From: an uncultured Corynebacterium sp.
GTDB lineage: Bacteria > Actinomycetota > Actinomycetes > Mycobacteriales > Mycobacteriaceae
Assembly: GCF_943914615.1 (NCBI RefSeq)
Contig: NZ_CALUCS010000004.1
Location: 1 to 64,000, forward strand
Reading direction: 5' to 3'
DNA: 64,000 bases
The position numbers were made by a program, and so were the translations under genes. Shown piece by piece: positions 57,990 through 64,000 of this stretch. Position 1 is the stretch's first letter; every line of letters begins with the position of its first letter. The notes below the pieces were generated by a model, which worked only from the letters and a program-made list of their open reading frames with translations, was not told where the DNA came from and searched no databases.

Positions 57990-59405
57990 CTAGAACGGCG
58001 GCTCCTCTTCGTCCTTTTTTAGCTGTTCGAGCTGCTCGATTTGGCTGTATAGTTCCTCTCGCGCCAATTCGGCAATGGCGTTGGCAATCGTGATTTCACT
58101 GTTGATCCGTCGCTGTAGCTCTTCCTTGATTTCCTCCACGGAGGCACAGTTCAGCATCTTCTGCAGCTCCTCGCGGGTGATAGACAGCCCGCGAGGCATC
58201 ATCGGATCGGCGTTGAGCTTCTCCTCGTTGAGTTTCCGCACCACCCTCGCCTTGCGCACCCCACGCTCCGCGAAGTTTTCGCGTGCTAGCGGCCCGTCGG
58301 GCACGGTCACAACCTCGTGGCCATCACCGTGTGAGGTCCACACTTCGGTGCCATCGGCGTGCAGTGCGACGTCCCAGGTACCAGCCGTTTTCAGGCGGTG
58401 ATGGGTACGACAAAGCAGATGCATATTCGCCGTCGACGTCGGTCCGCCGTCGGCGTGGCGGTGCACATGGTCGATGTCACATGTGTACCCCGGCGCATCG
58501 CAGCCCGGGAAACGGCAGTGCCCATCGCGCCCTATTACTGACGCCCGCAGCAACTCCGTCGGCTGGTACCCCTCCGTCGCGGTGTACCCAGGAGCCGCCA
58601 GGTGGGTGACTTTCGCAAGCCACTCGCAGCTAGCGGCCTCGGATAGCCAGTGATCCTCGGCGAAGACTCCGCGGGGTTGCGACCCGACGGCCTTGTAGAG
58701 GTTCAAGGTGACCTCGGTGGTGATGTTCTGCTCGAGCATCTCCAGGAAGGCCTCCCCCATGGAGCATCCGCGCTTCAGGGAGGCCGCCTTCACCGCCTTG
58801 TGCAGCTCCACGCCGCGCAGGCGCGGAACTGTGAGGGTGAACGCAGTCGTCTCGAACTGACTGCGGTCGATCACCAGCTCCGGCGAATTCGTATCCATGG
58901 GCGGAGTATCGTCCAATGGAGCCGCCAGCTTGTCCCGGTCCCCCACAATCGCCTTGACCTTGTTATACGCCGCCCGCGGGGTGGGAACCTGCTGGTTCGG
59001 CACGGTGGGTTTGAGGGCCTTTAGGATCTCCTGCTCCACCTCGGCGCGCTTGTCCGGGGCTACAGCCTGAACCGCCTCCGTGACCTGCTGGATATGGCGA
59101 ATAGTGAAAGCGCCGCTGCGGAACAACTGATGGAGTTGTGGGAAGACTTGGAGCATCAGCCCAGCGTCGGCATAGTTGGCCGCCACTACCTTGCTGATAC
59201 CGAAACGCACGGCGAGCTTGGAAGCATGATCGGGAACAAGGTCGTCCGGCGCCGGAGTAGACTGCTCGACCATGGCGAGGTGGGTCAGATTGAGGGCACG
59301 GGACGTCGCCGTTAGCGGGTCGTCGGAACGCGCAAGCCGGTAGTAAGGCTCGGTGGTATCGGGCGGTGGTTCGGTGGTGTTTGTGGTGAGTGTAGTGGTG
59401 CTCAT
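57990..59405 (-). CDS. DUF222/HNH endonuclease-domain protein (13E12-repeat type)
   Basis: 471 residues from ATG 59405, with AAGGGGAT upstream; the longer frame from 59444 lacks support. The N-terminal DUF222 domain spans about residues 50-300. The HNH domain follows near 300-350 with CRFPGCDAPG, CDIDHVHRHADGGPT and NMHLLCRTHHRLK, i.e. paired Cys ligands and the catalytic His. The C-terminal 80 residues are a Glu/Lys-rich coiled coil. The family is multi-copy in many actinobacteria and often linked to mobile DNA, but no element ends are seen here. Substrate and role are unknown. Confidence 0.88.
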   Translation of the reverse strand: MSTTTLTTNTTEPPPDTTEPYYRLARSDDPLTATSRALNLTHLAMVEQSTPAPDDLVPDHASKLAVRFGISKVVAANYADAGLMLQVFPQLHQLFRSGAFTIRHIQQVTEAVQAVAPDKRAEVEQEILKALKPTVPNQQVPTPRAAYNKVKAIVGDRDKLAAPLDDTPPMDTNSPELVIDRSQFETTAFTLTVPRLRGVELHKAVKAASLKRGCSMGEAFLEMLEQNITTEVTLNLYKAVGSQPRGVFAEDHWLSEAASCEWLAKVTHLAAPGYTATEGYQPTELLRASVIGRDGHCRFPGCDAPGYTCDIDHVHRHADGGPTSTANMHLLCRTHHRLKTAGTWDVALHADGTEVWTSHGDGHEVVTVPDGPLARENFAERGVRKARVVRKLNEEKLNADPMMPRGLSITREELQKMLNCASVEEIKEELQRRINSEITIANAIAELAREELYSQIEQLEQLKKDEEEPPF

Positions 59406-59486
59406 ACGATCCCCTTCGTGAACTAAGACTAGTTTAGAACACATAATCGAACTATGTCAACACTCCTAGCGAATTAAATGCTAAGA

Positions 59487-59511
59487 TTCAACCTTTACTA
59501 GAAGGTTTGAA
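59487..59511. promoter_or_regulatory. Near-perfect inverted repeat between the DUF222 and SDR genes
   Basis: TTCAACCTT-TACTAG-AAGGTTTGAA: nine-base arms with a single extra T on the right side. It lies 82 bases upstream of the DUF222 start and 50 bases before the SDR start, in A+T-rich promoter DNA. It may be an operator serving one or both genes. Confidence 0.4.
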
Positions 59512-59561
59512 CTATTCTTTGGTCGGCGCACAACCCCCACATTTCGTGTAAAAATGACACC

Positions 59562-60356
59562 ATGAGCACTTTGGATCTCTCCCAAGAAACCGTCCTCATC
59601 ACCGGCGCCAGCTCGGGCCTCGGCAAGGAGTTCGCCACCCAACTGGCAGCCAAGGGCGCAAACCTCGTACTGGTCGCGCGCCGCCAGGATCGGCTGAATA
59701 AGATTGCGGCAGAGATTAAGCGGCGTCATAAGGTAAAGGTCGAAGTAATAGCCAAGGACCTATCCGAGCACGGCGTGGCGGGCGAGATCTCGTGGGAGCT
59801 TTCCACGCGCGGGATCACGGTGACCTCGCTTATCAACAACGCGGGCTTCGCCAACTACGAATCGTTCAGCGACATCCCAACCGACCGCCTCCGCGCGGAG
59901 ATCGCAGTGAACGTGCACGCGCTGGTGGAGCTGACCCACATGTTCCTGCCGCGGTTCGAGGATCGCGGGAATGGCTTCATCCTGAATGTGGCGTCTATCG
60001 CGGGGTTCCAGCCCTCCCCTGGCATGGTCGTTTACGGCGCCACAAAGTCATTTGTGCTGTCGTTTACGGAGGGGCTGTATGCCGAGCGCAAGGGCTCCGG
60101 CGTGCGGATTATGGCGTTGTGCCCAGGGCCGACGGAGACCGAATTCTTCCACGTAGCCGGCAGCGATCGCGCCGACGGCGGCCTGAAACGCATGAGCAGC
60201 CGCGACGTTGTAGCTGCCGGCATCGAAGCCCTACTGCGAAAGTCTCCGCCGCCGTCCGTGGTCGCGGGCACGCTCAACAAGGTGCTGATGAGCGTGTCAC
60301 AGCGCATGCCACGGCGCGCCATGACGGAGATTATGGCGCGGGTGATGAAGCGCTAG
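59562..60356 (+). CDS. Short-chain dehydrogenase/reductase
   Basis: 264 residues, classical SDR. TGASSGLGKEFA near residues 14-25 binds NAD(P); the Arg residues after the second strand (VARRQDR) favour NADP. NNAG is near 90, the catalytic Ser in NVASIAGF near 143, and Tyr-Lys in YGATKSF near 158-164. CPGPTETEF near 188-196 is the usual PG motif. The DltE/YqjQ-like subgroup is likely, but the substrate is unknown. Its last 26 bases overlap the convergent amidase gene. Confidence 0.88.
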   Translation: MSTLDLSQETVLITGASSGLGKEFATQLAAKGANLVLVARRQDRLNKIAAEIKRRHKVKVEVIAKDLSEHGVAGEISWELSTRGITVTSLINNAGFANYESFSDIPTDRLRAEIAVNVHALVELTHMFLPRFEDRGNGFILNVASIAGFQPSPGMVVYGATKSFVLSFTEGLYAERKGSGVRIMALCPGPTETEFFHVAGSDRADGGLKRMSSRDVVAAGIEALLRKSPPPSVVAGTLNKVLMSVSQRMPRRAMTEIMARVMKR

Positions 60357-61608
60357 CTAACTCCAGCAGAAGCCGCTCATCGCGGGCGACTAGCTGCACG
60401 CCGACAGGCAGGCCATCACTCCCCTTACCTGCAGGAATGCTCATCGCGGGGTGTCCGGAAACATTCCACAAGGCGGTGTAAGCGACCGACGGCAGGCTAG
60501 CGATCTGCGCAGCCAGCATGCCCTTGCCCGCCAGCACACCGGCGCGCGCGGGGCGGGAAGCGACGGTTGGGGTCAGCAGCACGTCGATGTCGTCGAACAC
60601 CCGATCCAGCTGTTCCCCCAGCCGATCCGAAAAATCTTCGGCCCAGCGCAGCACGGGACCTTGCGCCCACATACCTGCCGCGCGGGTGACCTTGTGGCGC
60701 CTTTCGATGCGGTCGGGATGTTCGAGCTCGGCAATTTCCTTGCGAATCCCCGCGAAGAACTGAGTGACGAACGCCGCCGTCGGATCCTTATGCCGCAGCG
60801 TGTAGTCGCGCACCTCGTGGCCCATTCCGCGCAGCCGGTCAGCCATCGCGCGCACAGCACGGACGTGGTCTCGGTGCGGTGGGGTTAGCGGCGTTGAGGG
60901 TTGCAGGCTCACACCGATTCTTAGTGACGCCCCCTCGGGTTCGGTAGCGACGGAATCAGATAGGGCGTCAAAAAGAAGGGCACAGTCGCTTGCAGAACGA
61001 GCGATGGGGCCGGCGGTGCCGAGACGGCACCACAGATCCTCCCCCGGCAATGTGCCACGGGCGGGCTTAAGACCGTAAAGGCCACAGTGCGCGGAGGGAA
61101 TGCGGATGGACCCGCCGCCGTCACCGCCGACGGCGAAAGGCACCCAACCAGCGGCAACGGCGACTGCAGAGCCTCCGGAGGAACCGCCCGGGGTAAAACG
61201 CGGATTGTGCGGGTTGCGGGTGATCCCACGGGCCTCGGACTCGGTGAACGGGAATGCGCCAAACGCAGGCATGGTGGTCTTGCCTAGAATGATCGCCCCG
61301 GCTTTGCGCAAGCGGCGAACGATTTCGTCGTCGGCGGCAGCGGGCGTGGGGTTCGCATTCGTGCCGAAGGTGGTGGGTACTCCGCGGACCGCGACTTCCT
61401 CCTTGATGAGCACCGGCACGCCGTGCAGTGGGCCGGGGTCGGTGCTGGAATCTAGGTCGGCGGCGGCTGCCAGCGCTTCATCGTCCAGGAGTACCGAGAT
61501 GGCATTGAAGTGCCGGTCCTGCGCGCGGATGCGGCGGAGGGTCTTTTCAATGAGCGGTACAGCGCCGTTTTCCAGCGCCTCGGCGCGCCATTCACTAGAG
61601 CTGAGCAA
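60331..61608 (-). CDS. Amidase-signature family amidohydrolase
   Basis: 425 residues from TTG 61608; GAAGG lies 6 bases upstream and no better start exists. The Ser-cisSer-Lys triad is visible: Lys69 in VLIKEE, Ser144 in PGGSSGGSAVA and Ser167 in GDGGGSIRIP. It hydrolyses an amide of unknown identity; this subgroup includes fatty-acid and aryl amidases. It begins inside the last 14 bases of the KstD-like gene on the same strand, so the two are co-transcribed. Its lack of a C-terminal GatA extension argues against a tRNA amidotransferase role. Confidence 0.87.
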   Translation of the reverse strand: MLSSSEWRAEALENGAVPLIEKTLRRIRAQDRHFNAISVLLDDEALAAAADLDSSTDPGPLHGVPVLIKEEVAVRGVPTTFGTNANPTPAAADDEIVRRLRKAGAIILGKTTMPAFGAFPFTESEARGITRNPHNPRFTPGGSSGGSAVAVAAGWVPFAVGGDGGGSIRIPSAHCGLYGLKPARGTLPGEDLWCRLGTAGPIARSASDCALLFDALSDSVATEPEGASLRIGVSLQPSTPLTPPHRDHVRAVRAMADRLRGMGHEVRDYTLRHKDPTAAFVTQFFAGIRKEIAELEHPDRIERRHKVTRAAGMWAQGPVLRWAEDFSDRLGEQLDRVFDDIDVLLTPTVASRPARAGVLAGKGMLAAQIASLPSVAYTALWNVSGHPAMSIPAGKGSDGLPVGVQLVARDERLLLELASASSPAP

Positions 61609-63274
61609 TGGTAGCCTTCAGATTCTCGCCGACCCGCTTGCCGGAGTGGATACAGCCGCCGAGGAAGGTACCCTCAAGGGCGTTCTTGCCGTGCATGCCG
61701 CCGCCTCCGAAGCCGGCGACCTCGCCGGCGGCGTAAAGGCCGGGGAGCACCGAACCGTCGGTGCGCAGGCAGCGGCCGGAAAGGTCGGTCTCGATGCCGC
61801 CGAGGGTCTTGCGGGTCAGCACGTGCAGCTTGACGGCGATCAGCGGTCCCTTCGACTCGTCAAGCAGGCGGTGCGGGGCGGCACAGCGGACGATCTTGTC
61901 GCCCAAGTATCCGCGGGCAGTGCGGATGTAATTGATCTGCGCGTCCTTGCTGAAGCTATTGTCCACCTGCGAGTCGCGATCCTCGATAATGCGGCGCAGG
62001 TCGTGGACGTCGAGGGCGGGGGCATCGTCGTCGGCGATAGCGTTCATGCCCTCGACCAGGGAGCCCAGGTCGTCGGCAACCACCCAGTCCTCCCCGTGAT
62101 CCATGAATGCCTTCACCGCGGGGTGGGTGCCGGGGCCCACCTTGGAGAGCAGGTTCTTGACCTTCTTGATGGTCAGGTCCGGGTTCTGCTCAGAGCCGGA
62201 GAAGATGAACTCCTTGTCGGCGATCGTCTTGTTCAGGATGAACCAGGAGTAGCTGTGACCCGTGGTGCCGAGGTGCTTCATGGTGGCGATCGTGTCGCCG
62301 CCTGGGATGATGTTGCTGGGGAAACGCTTGCCGGTCGCGTCGACCCACAGCGAGGACGGGCCCGGGATGATGCGGATGCCGTGGCCGGGCCAGATGGAAT
62401 TCCAGTTCTTCATGCCCTCGGTGTAGGCCCACATGCGGTCGGTGTTTACCAGGTTCGCGCCGGCGGTTTCGGAGATCTCGATCATGCGGCCGTCCACGTG
62501 AGCGGGCACGCCGGTGACCATGTCGTTCGGTACCGGACCCCACTGGTCGGTCGGCCACGCACGACGCACCAGGTCGAGGTTGCCGCCGATGCCGCCGGAG
62601 GTCACTACGACGGCACGCGCGCGCAGCTCGAACTCCCCTACGGTCTTTCTAGATGACGCCACGCCGCGGTCCAGATCGCTTGGTTCCAGCACGCTGCCGC
62701 GCACGCCGACGACGGCGTCATTTTCTACAATCAGCTCGTCGACCTGGTGGCGAAAACGGAACTCGACCTTGCCCTCCGCCTCGGCGGCCTCGATGGGTTC
62801 GCGGAAGACGCGCACGACCTCGGGACCGGTGCCCCAGGTCAAGTGGAAGCGGGGCACGGAGTTACCGTGGCCGCTGGCGTCTCCGGAACCGCGCTCTGCC
62901 CAGCCGACGGTGGGCAGCACGTTGAGGCCGAGAGCCTTGAGGTAGTCGCGCTTTTCAGTGGCGGCGAAGCGGACGTACTCGCGGCCCCAGCGGCGTGGCC
63001 AGTAGTCGTTTTGGGAATCATCGAACTGCGCGGAGTTCTCCCAGTCGCGCCAAGCGAGCTCCTCGGAATCCTTAACCCCCATCAGTTTCTGCTCGGGGCT
63101 TCCCACATAGAACAGGCCACCGAGCGACCAGAAGGCCTGTCCGCCCAGGTTGTTACGGTTTTCCTGGTCCAGGATAAGTACCTTCAGCCCCGACTTCTGC
63201 GCCTCATAGGCGGCGACGAGGCCGGCCAGACCGGCGCCAACGATGATGACATCGGGGTTAGTGGGAGTAGTCAC
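61595..63274 (-). CDS. FAD-binding dehydrogenase of the KstD/fumarate-reductase flavoprotein family
   Basis: 559 residues. The N-terminal FAD site VIIVGAGLAGLVAAYEAQ is at residues 9-26 and ends in LILDQE. The substrate domain contains SGGIGGNLDLVRRAWP near 236-251, and the C-terminal FAD segment is GLYAAGEVAGFGGGGMHGKNALEGTFLGGCIHSG near 505-538 (read in parts). This matches the widespread actinobacterial FAD-binding dehydrogenase group close to 3-ketosteroid delta1-dehydrogenases, although the substrate is not established. No steroid-catabolism genes are in the window. The amidase gene overlaps its end. Confidence 0.85.
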   Translation of the reverse strand: MTTPTNPDVIIVGAGLAGLVAAYEAQKSGLKVLILDQENRNNLGGQAFWSLGGLFYVGSPEQKLMGVKDSEELAWRDWENSAQFDDSQNDYWPRRWGREYVRFAATEKRDYLKALGLNVLPTVGWAERGSGDASGHGNSVPRFHLTWGTGPEVVRVFREPIEAAEAEGKVEFRFRHQVDELIVENDAVVGVRGSVLEPSDLDRGVASSRKTVGEFELRARAVVVTSGGIGGNLDLVRRAWPTDQWGPVPNDMVTGVPAHVDGRMIEISETAGANLVNTDRMWAYTEGMKNWNSIWPGHGIRIIPGPSSLWVDATGKRFPSNIIPGGDTIATMKHLGTTGHSYSWFILNKTIADKEFIFSGSEQNPDLTIKKVKNLLSKVGPGTHPAVKAFMDHGEDWVVADDLGSLVEGMNAIADDDAPALDVHDLRRIIEDRDSQVDNSFSKDAQINYIRTARGYLGDKIVRCAAPHRLLDESKGPLIAVKLHVLTRKTLGGIETDLSGRCLRTDGSVLPGLYAAGEVAGFGGGGMHGKNALEGTFLGGCIHSGKRVGENLKATIAQL

Positions 63275-63360
63275 GGAAAGGATTCCTCTCGGGGGGTTTT
63301 GTGCGAATAGTTATTATTACGCTAAAACTATCCGGCGAGCCCCGCGGGGAAATCGCAAAA

Positions 63361-64000
63361 CTACTTAGGGGCGAGGACGAATTGGACGCACCCGATGTCC
63401 TCGGCGGTGGCCAGGGCCTCGTGGAGGGCCAGCTGGTAATCCCAGAGGTGGCGGAATACCGGGTCAAAGCCGGCGGCCGCGGCCTGGCGCTCGCGGGAGA
63501 GGAAGTTCGCACGCCACAGCGGCAACGTCGCGCGCAGGTGGGCGCTGAGGTTGTTCTCCGCGACGACGGCCAGTTGGGTGTGCTCGGCAGCGGCCTCGCG
63601 GACCTGTTGGACGGTGGGATACTCCAGGGCGGGCCAGACATAGGCACGCATGACGTCCAGGGATTCGCGGGCGGTCTCCCGCATCTCGTCGGTGGCGATG
63701 ATCGACTGGATCACGGCGAGCCCATCGTCGGAGAGCATGCGGTCAACGGCCTTGAGGTAGTGGCTCAAGCCGCCAAGCCCCAGAGTCTCCATGCGCTCGA
63801 CGGAGAAGATGGCCTCGTAACGGCCGGACCACTGGCGCGGGGAGGGCACCGGCCCAGCGATGACCTCCACGTTCACCGCTCCCCCGACCCCGGCGGTGTG
63901 GACGCGGGCGCGCACGGCGTCCGCGTGATCCTCGTCGCTGGTCAGAACGTCCACACGGGCGCCGCGCTTGGCGGCCTGCACGGCCAGCTGGCCACCGGAA
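63361..64000 (-). CDS. CFA/mycolic-type SAM-dependent methyltransferase (C-terminal part; gene starts beyond the window)
   Basis: The last 213 residues are present; the frame is open to the window edge. The partial SAM motif SGGQLAVQAAKRGARVDVLTSD and the following VEVIAGPVPSP, IFSVERMETLGLGGLSHYLKAVDRML (read in parts) and QSIIATDE match cyclopropane-fatty-acyl-phospholipid synthase-like enzymes, where the family motif is usually EMxEHVG. The ending LWRANFLSRERQAAAAGF and VFRHLWDYQLALHEALA is also family-like. The usual EHVG is replaced by ETLG, so activity may differ. The KstD-like gene lies 86 bases downstream. Confidence 0.8.
   Translation of the reverse strand, partial: SGGQLAVQAAKRGARVDVLTSDEDHADAVRARVHTAGVGGAVNVEVIAGPVPSPRQWSGRYEAIFSVERMETLGLGGLSHYLKAVDRMLSDDGLAVIQSIIATDEMRETARESLDVMRAYVWPALEYPTVQQVREAAAEHTQLAVVAENNLSAHLRATLPLWRANFLSRERQAAAAGFDPVFRHLWDYQLALHEALATAEDIGCVQFVLAPK

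Noticed and set aside
57990..59405. DUF222/HNH gene as a mobile element
   Set aside because: No inverted ends, target duplications, integrase or group I intron structure were seen around it.

Overview
The window reads as chromosomal core DNA of a high-GC actinobacterium, most likely a Corynebacterium. The evidence is a mycothiol ligase gene (mshC), a Pup/ARC/Dop/PafA cluster with no 20S proteasome genes, RbpA, an acn/acnR pair with a matching operator, a RipA-type NlpC/P60 hydrolase beside an Rv1476-like membrane gene, and separate lnt and ppm1 genes. I cannot name the species. I see no transposon, prophage, rRNA operon or CRISPR array; the only RNA gene found is one tRNA-Leu(GAG).

Layout. 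1-4820: SUF iron-sulfur assembly operon (sufB partial, sufD, sufC, sufS, sufU, sufT-like). 4817-12107: lycopene-cyclase-like flavoprotein, ABC-F ATPase, glutamine amidotransferase and a fused indolepyruvate ferredoxin oxidoreductase divergent from an AsnC/Lrp regulator. 12805-15244: ACT, UPF0210 and membrane-protein operon. 15276-21809: acnR, acn, Rv1476-like gene and ripA-like gene. 21814-26470: DUF3097, NfeD, SPFH protein, an HTH protein, a TVP38-family protein and the tRNA. 26622-36557: PEBP, pyrD, a lipoprotein, uppP, mshC, a thioesterase, an in-frame HAD-HisE fusion, hisG and aspA. 36530-49460: RecB-like nuclease, trmI, the pupylation locus (arc, dop, pup, pafA, pafB, pafC), tatA, tatC, a HelY-like helicase and a DprE2-like reductase. 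49457-53999: a small Ser-rich exported protein, fxsA-like, lnt, ppm1, rbpA, a Zn-ribbon protein and a YceI protein. 54010-64000 is more accessory: a small membrane protein, a secreted lipase, a frameshifted GH1 glycosidase with its sugar permease, a DUF222/HNH protein, an SDR, an amidase, a KstD-like flavoprotein and a partial CFA-type methyltransferase.

Themes. Several genes serve iron-sulfur and iron metabolism: SUF builds clusters for aconitase, the oxidoreductase and probably the RecB-like nuclease, while Pup/ARC is known in C. glutamicum to unfold ferritin. Envelope biogenesis is the second theme: ripA-like, uppP, lnt/ppm1, Tat and the DprE2-like enzyme.

Architecture is very compact. 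All 13 convergent gene pairs are separated by 23 bases or less, and eight overlap. Many starts lie 6-10 bases after a TANNNT hexamer without a Shine-Dalgarno sequence, which suggests leaderless mRNAs. The most unusual items are the HAD-HisE fusion, the one-base frameshift in the GH1 gene, several perfect inverted repeats in divergent promoters, a 25-base divergent promoter with overlapping -10 hexamers, and a tRNA whose 3' end lies 4 bases before a start codon. No clearly new multi-gene system could be shown from sequence alone.
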